Assembly (NCBI RefSeq): GCF_042433055.1
Contig: NZ_JBHLWB010000002.1
Span: 67,637-131,636 of the forward strand
DNA length: 64,000 nucleotides
Reading direction: 5' to 3'
Source: Gallibacterium trehalosifermentans
GTDB taxonomy: Bacteria > Pseudomonadota > Gammaproteobacteria > Enterobacterales > Pasteurellaceae
The translations under genes were made by a program, and so were the position numbers. The notes beneath the pieces are model-generated. The model had not been told where the DNA came from. It saw only the letters and a program-made list of their open reading frames with translations, and did no database searches. This document shows, one piece after another, positions 54,639 through 63,960 of this stretch. Each line of letters opens with the position of its first letter. Position 1 is the stretch's first letter.

Positions 54639-54652
54639 TTAATGTAGGCTTT
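54607..54652. repeat. 23-bp tandem direct duplication across the hslO stop
   Basis: The unit GTTACTTCATTAATGTAGGC plus TTT occurs at 54607-54629 and again at 54630-54652. The hslO stop codon (54639-54641) lies in the second copy, so the protein end is unchanged. Confidence 0.95.
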
Positions 54653-55514
54653 GTTGCTTAATTTCTCTTACTTTTTGTTCAGTGAAAATATAGTGTTTAC
54701 CACAACATTCACACTGCATATCTAATTCTGGTTTTTCTGCAAAAATCTCAGTAATTTCTTCTTCTGAAAGTAAGCTGATTGCGCCTGCGGAACGTTCTTC
54801 AGAACAACCACAGAAAAATTCTGTGGTGTGTGGTGGGTAAATTTCTACCGTTTCTTCGTGATATAAACGATATAACATCTCTTCTGCGGTCAAGCCAAAT
54901 AACTCTTCGTCTTTTACCGTTGCGGTTAAGGTGGCAAGATGATCAAAGTCATCAGGTGAGCCTTGTCCATCAGGCATAATTTGTAACAACATACCAGCAG
55001 CAACGGCTTCACCTTGATATTCCCCAAAATGAATAAATAGTTTGGTTTGCAACTGTTCAGAACGAATAAAGTAATCTTCTAAGCATTCAGTAATAGTTGG
55101 TTTATCTAATGCGATGACACCTTGATAACGTTCTCCCTCTTCGGGAATGATAGAGATAACTAACACGGCTTTTCCAACCATATCAGAGAGACGCATTTGA
55201 TCCGTAATGTCGCCTTGTACACGAGCTAATGCTCGTAATTGTTGCTGATCATTACCATTAACTAACGCTAATCTTAAAGGTCCATCACCTTGGATTTGTA
55301 CGGTAATATTTCCTTTAAATTTTAAGGTGGCGGTCAATAAGCTGGTTGCCACCAGTAATTCACCTAGCAGATTTTGTACTTTACGTGGGTAGTGATGGGT
55401 ATTGAGAGTTTCAGTAAATGTCTTATTTAAGCGAACCCATTCACCACGTACCGCACGATTGTTAAATAAAAAACGATAAAGTTTATCGTTGTCTTGTGTA
55501 TAAGTCTTTGCCAT
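54639..55514 (-). CDS. hslO: Redox-activated chaperone Hsp33
   Basis: Hsp33 is a holdase that is switched on by oxidation and heat. ATG 55514 (MAKTYTQDNDKLYRFLF) gives 291 residues; an upstream in-frame ATG adds ten. The C-terminal zinc switch is FFCGCSEERS near 233-242 and QCECCGKHY near 267-275 (CxC...CxxC), complete. It appears monocistronic. Confidence 0.96.
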   Translation of the reverse strand: MAKTYTQDNDKLYRFLFNNRAVRGEWVRLNKTFTETLNTHHYPRKVQNLLGELLVATSLLTATLKFKGNITVQIQGDGPLRLALVNGNDQQQLRALARVQGDITDQMRLSDMVGKAVLVISIIPEEGERYQGVIALDKPTITECLEDYFIRSEQLQTKLFIHFGEYQGEAVAAGMLLQIMPDGQGSPDDFDHLATLTATVKDEELFGLTAEEMLYRLYHEETVEIYPPHTTEFFCGCSEERSAGAISLLSEEEITEIFAEKPELDMQCECCGKHYIFTEQKVREIKQQSLH

Positions 55515-55578
55515 AAAGTTGTACCTCAAAAAAATCTTTCCCAATATAAGGATAGGTTTTAGATTTACAAGAGATTGA

Positions 55579-56754
55579 TTAGTGATTTTTCGTTATCTGT
55601 TTTAAAGTAAAGAAGCCTAAAATGGCTGATAATATAGATGCTGTTAAGATCCCAATTCTTGCCAGAATATTGAGTTCGTGTGCATCTTGTTCAAAGGCTA
55701 AACCTGATAAGAACATAGACATCGTAAATCCAATACCACATAACAGTGAAACGGCAAAAATATGTCGGAAATAAACTCCCTCAGGTAGCTTAGTTAATTT
55801 TAATTTGACTGAGAGATAGCTAAAGCCAAATACGCCCACAGGCTTACCAATCAGTAGTCCAAGTAATACGGCAAATGGTAGTGGTGAGATTAACGTTTGC
55901 CAATCAACACCTTGAAATGAAATACCAGCATTAGCAAAAGCAAATAACGGTAAAATCATAAATGTTACCCAAGGAGCAAGAGCGTGTTCTACTCTATGAA
56001 CTAAATTTTCGCCGTTATTTGCTTGGAGGGGAATGGCAAAACCGATAATCACGCCAGCCAAGGTGGCATGTACTCCAGATTTTAATACGCACACCCATAA
56101 AATAATGCCAACTACGCCGTAAGGTGTCAGTGAGCTCACTTTGTAATGATTCAATAAGAATAAAATAAGAATAGAGCAACTCGCACCAATTAGCGCCACT
56201 GAACCTAATTCACTAGAGAAGAAAAGGGCTATGACGATAATGGCACCTAAGTCGTCAATAATGGCTAGGGCTAAAAGGAAGATTTTTAACGGTAAAGGAA
56301 CATTTTTACCGACCAATGCCATAATACCTAGTGCGAATGCAATATCGGTTGCCATCGGGATCGCCCAACCTTTACTAAGTTCAGGCGAAGCTGAAGTGGC
56401 GAAATAGAAAAAGAGTGCAGGAACGATCATTCCACCTAAAGCAGCAATAGCAGGAAATAATGCAGTTTTATAATTTGATAGAGATCCTGTAAAAAGTTCT
56501 TTTTTCACTTCTAAACCAATGGATAAAAAGAAAATAGCCATTAAGCCATCATTAATCCAAAGTAATAACGGTTTGTGTAAACGAAACTCACCAAATTGGA
56601 ATGCTACTGTTGTTTGCAGAAAGGCTTGGTAAAATTGTGCTGTAGCTGTGAGATTAGCGAACATAATGGCTAAAAAAGTTGCAAATAATAGTAGGATACC
56701 GCCAGCAGGTTCACTTGTTATAAATTGTTTTAGTCGTTGTGATAGTTGTTGCAT
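55579..56754 (-). CDS. nhaA: Na+/H+ antiporter NhaA
   Basis: NhaA exchanges Na+ for H+ at alkaline pH. ATG 56754 (MQQLSQRLKQFITSEPAGGI) gives 391 residues, close to E. coli NhaA. It has twelve predicted helices. The paired ion-binding aspartates are in ALAIIDDLGAIIVIA near 160-174, and MATDIAFALGIMALVG near 131 is the conserved TM4 block. It lies between hslO and pyrE on the same strand but with wide gaps, so it is probably a separate unit. Confidence 0.97.
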   Translation of the reverse strand: MQQLSQRLKQFITSEPAGGILLLFATFLAIMFANLTATAQFYQAFLQTTVAFQFGEFRLHKPLLLWINDGLMAIFFLSIGLEVKKELFTGSLSNYKTALFPAIAALGGMIVPALFFYFATSASPELSKGWAIPMATDIAFALGIMALVGKNVPLPLKIFLLALAIIDDLGAIIVIALFFSSELGSVALIGASCSILILFLLNHYKVSSLTPYGVVGIILWVCVLKSGVHATLAGVIIGFAIPLQANNGENLVHRVEHALAPWVTFMILPLFAFANAGISFQGVDWQTLISPLPFAVLLGLLIGKPVGVFGFSYLSVKLKLTKLPEGVYFRHIFAVSLLCGIGFTMSMFLSGLAFEQDAHELNILARIGILTASILSAILGFFTLKQITKNH

Positions 56755-56906
56755 AAAGACTCCCAAAAGCCAAAAGAAATATAAATAAAAAATAATGTGA
56801 TAATAGATTAGCTTGAGATTGTATTGTCTAAACGTATAGCTAGTTTATTTAAGTAAGAAAATAGTTATACCATATTCTAGCAATGGTGTTTGTGTTATTT
56901 GCTATT

Positions 56907-56930
56907 ACCACCTAGCAATAGCTAAGTGGT
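56907..56930 (-). terminator. Hairpin downstream of pyrE
   Basis: ACCACCTAGC (56907-56916) pairs with GCTAAGTGGT (56921-56930) with one mismatch. It lies ten bases past the pyrE stop but has no T-tail, so termination is uncertain. Confidence 0.45.
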
Positions 56931-56940
56931 TAAGTCTTAA

Positions 56941-57582
56941 TTAGATACCGTATTGTTGCCGATATGCCAACATTTTTGGTAGAAATTGAGCGTACTGTTC
57001 AGACTGTTGTAAATAAGTGAGTAGGTGTTCAAATGTAATAATCGAACTGACGTGGCAGTGATAATCGCGTTCAACTTCTTGAATCGCAGAAAGTTCACCT
57101 TTCCCTTTTTCTTGACGATCTAAAGCAATCATGACGCCAGCAAGTGTAGCATTATTTGCTGCAATTAATTGCATTGATTCACGGATCGCCGTGCCAGCGG
57201 TAATGACATCATCAATTAATAACACTTTCCCTTGTAATGGACTACCAATTAAGTTACCGCCTTCACCATGATCTTTTGCTTCTTTGCGATTAAAACAGAC
57301 TGGTTTATTCAAATTGAAATGATGATAAAGGGCGGTTGCGGCTGCTGTCGCAATAGGAATGCCTTTATAGGCTGGACCAAAAATAACATCATATTCTAGT
57401 TGTTGAGCTTGAATGGCTTCTGCATAGAATTGCCCCAATTTTGCTAAATCTTCACCAGTATTAAATAAACCAGCATTGAAAAAATAAGGACTAATTCGAC
57501 CTGATTTTAAGGTAAACTCGCCAAATTTTAATACTTGGCGACTTAACGCAAATTCAATAAATTGTTGTTGGTAAGTTTGCAT
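56941..57582 (-). CDS. pyrE: Orotate phosphoribosyltransferase
   Basis: PyrE makes OMP from orotate and PRPP in pyrimidine synthesis. It has 213 residues, as in E. coli. The PRPP-binding motif is VLLIDDVITAGTAIRE near 120-135, and FGPAYKGIPIATA near 70 is conserved. It follows rph by eight bases, the same rph-pyrE pair as in E. coli. Confidence 0.98.
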   Translation of the reverse strand: MQTYQQQFIEFALSRQVLKFGEFTLKSGRISPYFFNAGLFNTGEDLAKLGQFYAEAIQAQQLEYDVIFGPAYKGIPIATAAATALYHHFNLNKPVCFNRKEAKDHGEGGNLIGSPLQGKVLLIDDVITAGTAIRESMQLIAANNATLAGVMIALDRQEKGKGELSAIQEVERDYHCHVSSIITFEHLLTYLQQSEQYAQFLPKMLAYRQQYGI

Positions 57583-57590
57583 TTTCTTTC

Positions 57591-58313
57591 CTATTGAGTT
57601 TGGGCTAAAGCCGCTTTTTGTGCTTGATTAATTTGTGCAATACCTTGTTTTGCTAACGCAAGTAATTCTAGCAATTCCTCATGGCTAAATGGCTCACCTT
57701 CGGCAGTCCCTTGAATTTCAATCATTTTGCCTTCATCGGTCATCACCACATTCATATCCGTTTCGGCATTGGAATCCTCAATATATTCAAGATCACAGAC
57801 TTTTTGATTGCCAACAATACCAACCGAAACTGCTGCAACTAACCCTTTGATTGGATTTTGGCTAAGCGTACCGTTATCTAACAATGTTTGAATTGCATCA
57901 TATAAAGCGACAGCAGCACCACTGATTGCCGCTGTGCGTGTACCACCATCTGCTTGAATAACATCGCAATCTAACGTGATGGTACGTTCGCCAAGTAAGT
58001 TTAAATCAATCATTGCACGTAAAGAACGACCTATTAAACGTTGGATTTCCATGGTACGCCCACTTTGCTTGCCTTTCGCTGCTTCACGCTGCGTACGAAC
58101 ATTGGTAGCACGTGGCAACATACCATATTCAGCGGTAATCCACCCCTGATTTTGCCCTTTGAGAAAACGAGGCACAGAATCTTCAATCGTTGCGTTACAT
58201 AGTACTTTAGTATCACCAAATTCGATTAACACAGATCCTTCGGCGTGTTTAGTATAGTGGCGGGTAATTTTGATAGGACGCATCGCATCAGTTGCACGAT
58301 TGTTTGGACGCAT
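57591..58313 (-). CDS. rph: Ribonuclease PH
   Basis: RNase PH is a phosphorolytic exonuclease that trims tRNA 3' ends. It has 240 residues, full length, unlike the frameshifted E. coli K-12 copy. It starts MRPNNRATDAMRPI, with FGDTKVLCNATIE near 33, EAAKGKQSGRTMEIQRLIGR near 77 and CDVIQADGGTRTAAISGA near 115. It heads the rph-pyrE unit. Confidence 0.97.
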   Translation of the reverse strand: MRPNNRATDAMRPIKITRHYTKHAEGSVLIEFGDTKVLCNATIEDSVPRFLKGQNQGWITAEYGMLPRATNVRTQREAAKGKQSGRTMEIQRLIGRSLRAMIDLNLLGERTITLDCDVIQADGGTRTAAISGAAVALYDAIQTLLDNGTLSQNPIKGLVAAVSVGIVGNQKVCDLEYIEDSNAETDMNVVMTDEGKMIEIQGTAEGEPFSHEELLELLALAKQGIAQINQAQKAALAQTQ

Positions 58314-58418
58314 AATAAATCTCCAAGTTAGCCAAAAAGGAAAGTGATTTTAGCATAATTACAATGGATTTTGGCTGAGCGATGGGAGATTTGTTTCTGG
58401 TAATGTATCTTCTTTTAG

Positions 58419-59822
58419 TCATTGCGTCTGTTCTTGAATCCGATAGTAATTCACAATGCTGTTATGATAGCGACGAATATTTTCGACGTATTGATAGGCT
58501 TCATAACCACGTGCATAGCCAAATTTTAATTTACTGTAATATTTTTTGTCGGCTAACAACGGCAAATTTGCTTTAACATCTAGCCAATTATTGGGATCCC
58601 CACCTAAACTTTCTGTCAAGCGTCGAACATCGAGTAAATGCCCTAAACCTAAGTTATAGGCGACAAGAGCAAACCAAATTTTATCTTCTGTTGCAATAGT
58701 TTCAGGCATTTTTCCTAATAACATATGTAGATATTCGGCACCTGCTTTAATACTTTGTTCAGGATCGGTTCGATCTTCAATATTCATTCGATTAGCGGTT
58801 TCTTTGGTCAGCATCATAATGCCCCTTACACCAGTAGGAGACGTGGCATTGGTATCCCAATGCGACTCTTGGTAGGAAATAGCGGCAAGCAGCTTCCAAT
58901 CCAATGGAGCAGCATAACGTTGAAAGAGCGGTAAATAGGTTGGCAGTGTATTTTCGATCGCAGAGATATAGGTTCGCGCATCAACATAGTCAAAACGAGA
59001 AAGGTGGCTAAAGTATTTTTCCTCAATGCGTGAAATCAAGCCTGATTCTTGTGCGGTGTTCATAAAATCAAGCAACGCAGCTTGCAGTTCATTGTAGGGG
59101 TTTTTTGGTAAATACCAGTGGACGGAAGTTTCTTCAGTTAAATCAAAACCCACAGCTAAATTAGGTTTCACTTGTTGAATAGAAGCAACATCAAGCGAGT
59201 TAGCGATGGTGTAATCTATCTCTCCGTTAGCGACAGCTAGTAAAGCTTCTTCTGGAGAAATATTACTATCTACTTGCCACTCTAATTGAGGATATTGTTG
59301 TTTTAATTCTGAAAGTCTTTTTTGCAGATTGACATTATTGATGGTGAGTAATTTCCCTTTTAATTGGTTAATGTCATAAGGGCGAGGTTTGTCTTTTCGA
59401 TACACAAGCTGCCAAGAGGCAGAATAGTAACTTGGACCAAGCTGAAAGTGTTCTGCCTGCTCTGATTGATACATTAAATTTGCTGCGGCAAGATCAATTT
59501 GATTATTTTCTAATGCTTGCAGGAGGTCTTCTGAATTATCAAAGGTTTTAATCTGAAGTTGTACGTTCAGATAATCAGCAAACGCTTTAGTCAGTTCGTA
59601 TTCTAACCCTGCTGCTCCATTAGCATTGACAAAGTAAGAGAAGGCATTATTAATTGTGCCAACCACTAATTCATCACGCTGTTTGATTGAAGAATAAAGA
59701 TTATCATCAGAACGCATAATTTTTTGCCATGGGAAAACCATGTCAATAGCCCATAATAATAGACCGAATGCAAGAATGATACGAATGGATAATCCTTTCA
59801 AAGAAACCTCAATAGTTGGCAA
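58419..59822 (-). CDS. mltF: Membrane-bound lytic murein transglycosylase F
   Basis: MltF cleaves peptidoglycan glycan strands. It has 467 residues: an N-terminal membrane or signal segment near 10-27, a periplasmic solute-binding-like domain at about 45-265 and a C-terminal SLT domain with the catalytic Glu in AISYQESHWDTNATSPTG near 315. AYNLGLGHLLDVRRL near 390 is also typical. The N-terminus lacks a clear lipobox, so anchoring may be by an uncleaved helix. It is divergent from purL. Confidence 0.95.
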   Translation of the reverse strand: MPTIEVSLKGLSIRIILAFGLLLWAIDMVFPWQKIMRSDDNLYSSIKQRDELVVGTINNAFSYFVNANGAAGLEYELTKAFADYLNVQLQIKTFDNSEDLLQALENNQIDLAAANLMYQSEQAEHFQLGPSYYSASWQLVYRKDKPRPYDINQLKGKLLTINNVNLQKRLSELKQQYPQLEWQVDSNISPEEALLAVANGEIDYTIANSLDVASIQQVKPNLAVGFDLTEETSVHWYLPKNPYNELQAALLDFMNTAQESGLISRIEEKYFSHLSRFDYVDARTYISAIENTLPTYLPLFQRYAAPLDWKLLAAISYQESHWDTNATSPTGVRGIMMLTKETANRMNIEDRTDPEQSIKAGAEYLHMLLGKMPETIATEDKIWFALVAYNLGLGHLLDVRRLTESLGGDPNNWLDVKANLPLLADKKYYSKLKFGYARGYEAYQYVENIRRYHNSIVNYYRIQEQTQ

Positions 59823-59872
59823 TAAAAAGGCGCATTGTATAAGATCTAAACGATAAGTACAAATAAGCCAAT

Positions 59873-59910
59873 ACGCAAACGTTTCCGTTTGTTGTGAGTT
59901 CAGGTATAAT
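59873..59910 (+). promoter_or_regulatory. PurR box and promoter of purL
   Basis: ACGCAAACGTTTCCGT (59873-59888) is a near-perfect PurR operator. TATAAT (59905-59910) follows, so the operator covers the -35 region. It lies 62 bases before purL. Confidence 0.85.
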
Positions 59911-59949
59911 ACGCACCGATTTTTTTATTTACAGTTAGGTAATAATGCT

Positions 59950-62900
59950 ATGATGCTGATTTTCCGTGGTGCAACCGCTCTTTCTGATTTTCGACTCTCC
60001 CGCCTTTCTTTACAACTTGCTGAACAACAAATTTCATTGCGTAACTGCGAAACGCATTATCTCTATTTTGTGGAAGTAAAAAAGCCGCTTAATCCTGAAC
60101 AAATTGAGCATTTAAATCAACTTTTTGACGCGAATGCAGTAATGGCTTTCCCTGTTACCCAAGTAACAGAAAGCTTCTTACAAGGACAAATTGTGATTCC
60201 ACGTATAGGGACAATTTCCCCTTGGTCATCAAAAGCAACAGATATTATTCATAGTTGTGGTTTAAATGACGTTGTACGAGCAGAAAGAGGGATCCTCTAT
60301 CATTGTGAATTTGATACAACATTGACAGCAGCTCAACAGGATCAATTCGTGAAATTAATCCACGATCGTATGATGGAAGAGGTTGTAGAGGATTATGACC
60401 GTTTAATTGAAATTTTTGCGCAACAAGATCCAAAACCATTGCAGACAGTAGATTTATTAGCAGGTGGGCGAGCAGCGTTAGAACAAGCTAACGTAGAGTT
60501 AGGCTTAGCGTTAGCCAGTGATGAAATTGATTATTTAGTCGAGCAGTTCACTTTGTTAGGTCGTAATCCAACAGACGTTGAATTGTATATGTTCGCGCAA
60601 GCAAACTCTGAACATTGTCGCCATAAAATTTTTAATGCGGATTGGATTATTGACGGTGAAGCGCAAGCAAAATCATTGTTTAAAATGATTAAAAATACTT
60701 ATGAAAAAACACCTGATTATGTGTTGTCAGCCTATAAAGATAATGCTGCTGTTATGGAGGGATCCACAGCGGGGCGTTTCTTCCCAGATCAAGATGGTAC
60801 GTATCGTTATCATGCAGAACAAATGCCAATTTTAATGAAAGTCGAAACGCATAATCACCCAACGGCAATCTCACCATTCCCAGGTGCAGCAACAGGTTCG
60901 GGTGGAGAAATTCGTGATGAGGGTGCAACGGGACGAGGCTCAAAACCAAAAGCGGGATTAGTCGGTTTTTCAGTTTCTAATTTATGTATTCCTAACTACC
61001 AACAACCTTGGGAAGATGTGCTTTCAAAACCAAATCGAATTGCGTCTGCATTAGACATTATGTTAGAAGCTCCGCTGGGTGGTGCTGCATTTAATAATGA
61101 ATTTGGTCGCCCATCATTATTAGGGTATTTCCGTACTTATGAAGAAAAAGTAAATAGTTTTAATGGCGAAGAAGTGCGTGGTTATCACAAACCAATTATG
61201 CTTGCTGGTGGAATGGGAAATATCCGTGAAGAACATATCCAAAAAGGTGAAATTCCTGTTGGAGCAAAATTAGTAGTATTGGGTGGACCTGCGATGAATA
61301 TCGGGCTTGGTGGTGGAGCAGCCTCTTCAATGACATCAGGCAAATCTGCGGAAAATTTAGATTTTGCTTCCGTACAGCGAGATAACCCTGAAATGGAGCG
61401 CCGTTGCCAAGAAGTGATTGACCGTTGCTGGCAAATGGGAGCAGAAAATCCAATTCTCTTTATTCATGATGTGGGGGCAGGTGGTTTATCGAATGCGATG
61501 CCAGAGTTAGTACATGATGGTGGACGAGGGGGACGCTTTGAATTGCGTAAAATCTTGAGTGATGAGCGTAATATGAGTCCATTGGAAATTTGGTGTAATG
61601 AATCGCAAGAACGCTATGTATTAGCGGTGAATGCCGATAAGTTACCACTGTTTGAACAATTATGTGCTCGAGAGAAAGTACCGTATGCGGTGATTGGTGA
61701 GGCAACAGAGGAACAACATTTAACGTTACATGATGAGTATTTCGCGAATAAACCGATTGATTTACCAATGAATGTGCTACTTGGTAAAACGCCAAAAATG
61801 CAACGTAATGAAGTGTCAAAACAGGTGAATTCACCAGCATTAGCAACAGAAAAAATTGATTTAACCGAAGCATTACATCGAGTATTACGCCTCCCTGTTG
61901 TAGCGGAAAAAACTTTCTTGATCACGATTGGCGATCGCTCAATTACAGGAATGGTCGCACGCGATCAGATGGTTGGACCGTGGCAAATTCCAGTAGCGGA
62001 TTATGGTATGACAACGGCAAGTTTTGATACCTACCACGGAGAAGCGATGTCTATTGGTGAACGTGCGCCAGTTGCGTTACTTGATTTTGCTGCTTCTGCT
62101 CGCTTAGCGGTTGCAGAAGCGATTACCAATTTAGCGCCAGTCAATATTGGCGAATTAAAACGGGTAAAACTGTCTGCTAACTGGATGTCTGCTGCGGATC
62201 ACCCTGGTGAGGGAGTAGGTTTATATCAAGCAGTAAAAGCGATTGGTGAAGAACTTTGTCCTGCACTTGGGCTGACAATCCCAGTGGGTAAAGATTCCAT
62301 GTCAATGAAAACAACATGGCAAGAAAATGGTGAGCAGAAAACAGTTACTGCACCGCTTTCGTTAGTGATTAGTGCATTTTCACGTGTAGAAGATGTGAGA
62401 AAAGCGGTAACACCACAACTTCGGACGGATAAAGGGGCGAGTGAACTCATTTTATTAGATTTAGGTGAAGGAAAGAATCGACTAGGGGCAACTGCATTAG
62501 CGCAAGTCTATAAACAATTAGGTGATAAACCTGCTGATGTTGAAAATCCACAACGCTTAAAAGCCTTTTTTGATGCAATACAACAGTTAGTCCAAGAACA
62601 AAAGTTGCTAGCTTATCATGACCGTTCTGACGGTGGATTGATTGTTACTTTGGCAGAAATGGCATTTGCAGGAAATTGTGGCGTAACAGTTGATATTGAG
62701 AAGTTAGGCAACGATGATCTGGCAGTATTGTTTAATGAGGAATTAGGTGCCGTATTACAAATTCGCCAAGCAGATCATCAACATGTGTGGGATATTCTCG
62801 CCCAGTATCAATTAACAGAGATTGCAACTGTTTTAGGTGAAGTTACGGCGGATAATGAGATTATCATTAAACGTGGAGAACAATTAGTTTTACAACAATC

Positions 62901-63858
62901 TCGTTCTGTATTACGTCAAATTTGGGGCGAACTCACATGGCAAATGCAACGTTTACGTGATAATCCAGCGTGTGCTGATCAAGAGTATGCAGCAAAACAG
63001 CAAGCAGATAATCCAGGATTATCCGCTAAACTTAGCTATGATCCAAATCATGATGTCGCTGCACCTTATATTGCAGTAGGTGCAAAACCAAAAATTGCAA
63101 TATTGCGTGAGCAAGGCGTAAATAGCCATGTAGAGATGGCAGCAGCTTTTGATCGTGCTGGCTTTGCGGCATCTGATGTACATATGAGTGATTTAGTTGC
63201 TGGACGCCACAATTTAGTGCATTTTGATGCGTTAGTGGCGTGTGGTGGATTCTCGTATGGTGATGTTCTAGGTGCTGGTGGCGGTTGGGCGAAATCTATC
63301 CTATTCCAAAATGATTTACGTGAACAGTTTAGTCGTTTCTTTGCTGATCAAAATAAAATTGCATTAGGGGTATGTAATGGTTGTCAAATGATTTCGCATT
63401 TGAAAGAGATTATTCCAGGTGCTGATTTATGGCCGAAATTTGTGCGTAATCGTTCAGAACGTTTTGAAGCACGTGTTGGCTTAGTTAGAATTAATGAAAA
63501 TAACTCATTATGGTTTGAGGGAATGGCGGGGTCTCATATGCCGATTGCGGTATCGCATGGAGAAGGAAGAACAGAATTTGCCTCTGAACAACAAATTGTT
63601 GAATTACAACAAAATCAACAGATTATTGCGCAGTATGTGGATAATTACCTTAATCCAACCGAACAATACCCAGCTAATCCAAATGGTTCTCCATTGGGGA
63701 TTACCGCGATAAGTAACCGAGACGGGCGCATTGCAATTATGATGCCACACCCTGAGCGAGTTTTCCGTAGTGTAACTAACTCGTGGTATCCAGATGATTG
63801 GAGTGAAGATGGGGCTTGGCTGCGTTTATTCCGTAATGCACGAGCTGCTTTAAAGTAA
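59950..63858 (+). CDS. purL: Phosphoribosylformylglycinamidine synthase (single-chain PurL)
   Basis: PurL makes FGAM from FGAR, ATP and glutamine in purine synthesis. It has 1302 residues, the large one-chain gammaproteobacterial form. The N-terminal part and two AIRS-like ATP domains show SEHCRHKIFNADW near 219, KVETHNHPTAISPFPGAATG near 297 and GVGLYQAVKAIGEE near 755. The C-terminal glutaminase has the catalytic Cys in LGVCNGCQM near 1143 and the His/Glu pair in MMPHPERVFR near 1267. It is monocistronic and PurR-controlled. Confidence 0.98.
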   Translation: MMLIFRGATALSDFRLSRLSLQLAEQQISLRNCETHYLYFVEVKKPLNPEQIEHLNQLFDANAVMAFPVTQVTESFLQGQIVIPRIGTISPWSSKATDIIHSCGLNDVVRAERGILYHCEFDTTLTAAQQDQFVKLIHDRMMEEVVEDYDRLIEIFAQQDPKPLQTVDLLAGGRAALEQANVELGLALASDEIDYLVEQFTLLGRNPTDVELYMFAQANSEHCRHKIFNADWIIDGEAQAKSLFKMIKNTYEKTPDYVLSAYKDNAAVMEGSTAGRFFPDQDGTYRYHAEQMPILMKVETHNHPTAISPFPGAATGSGGEIRDEGATGRGSKPKAGLVGFSVSNLCIPNYQQPWEDVLSKPNRIASALDIMLEAPLGGAAFNNEFGRPSLLGYFRTYEEKVNSFNGEEVRGYHKPIMLAGGMGNIREEHIQKGEIPVGAKLVVLGGPAMNIGLGGGAASSMTSGKSAENLDFASVQRDNPEMERRCQEVIDRCWQMGAENPILFIHDVGAGGLSNAMPELVHDGGRGGRFELRKILSDERNMSPLEIWCNESQERYVLAVNADKLPLFEQLCAREKVPYAVIGEATEEQHLTLHDEYFANKPIDLPMNVLLGKTPKMQRNEVSKQVNSPALATEKIDLTEALHRVLRLPVVAEKTFLITIGDRSITGMVARDQMVGPWQIPVADYGMTTASFDTYHGEAMSIGERAPVALLDFAASARLAVAEAITNLAPVNIGELKRVKLSANWMSAADHPGEGVGLYQAVKAIGEELCPALGLTIPVGKDSMSMKTTWQENGEQKTVTAPLSLVISAFSRVEDVRKAVTPQLRTDKGASELILLDLGEGKNRLGATALAQVYKQLGDKPADVENPQRLKAFFDAIQQLVQEQKLLAYHDRSDGGLIVTLAEMAFAGNCGVTVDIEKLGNDDLAVLFNEELGAVLQIRQADHQHVWDILAQYQLTEIATVLGEVTADNEIIIKRGEQLVLQQSRSVLRQIWGELTWQMQRLRDNPACADQEYAAKQQADNPGLSAKLSYDPNHDVAAPYIAVGAKPKIAILREQGVNSHVEMAAAFDRAGFAASDVHMSDLVAGRHNLVHFDALVACGGFSYGDVLGAGGGWAKSILFQNDLREQFSRFFADQNKIALGVCNGCQMISHLKEIIPGADLWPKFVRNRSERFEARVGLVRINENNSLWFEGMAGSHMPIAVSHGEGRTEFASEQQIVELQQNQQIIAQYVDNYLNPTEQYPANPNGSPLGITAISNRDGRIAIMMPHPERVFRSVTNSWYPDDWSEDGAWLRLFRNARAALK

Positions 63859-63874
63859 TAACTAAATGTGGAAT

Positions 63875-63910
63875 TTAGCTGTTTCGCTGAAAAAAACAGC
63901 GAACAGCTAA
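63875..63910 (+). terminator. Hairpin downstream of purL
   Basis: A stem of about 14 bp with one bulge (63875-63889 with 63897-63910, loop of A7) follows the purL stop by 16 bases. It is followed by A, not T, so it is atypical as an intrinsic terminator. Confidence 0.45.
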
Positions 63911-63960
63911 AAAAATAAAAAATAGGGTTGCAAGGCGCAAAAAAATGCCTATAATGCCGC
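63911..63960 (+). promoter_or_regulatory. Strong stable-RNA-like promoter at right edge
   Basis: TTGCAA (63928-63933), a 16-base spacer, TATAAT (63950-63955) and a GC-rich discriminator (GCCGCCTC) are preceded by an A-rich UP-like tract (63909-63923). This combination is typical of rRNA or tRNA operon promoters. No RNA gene is complete within the last 40 bases. Confidence 0.65.
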
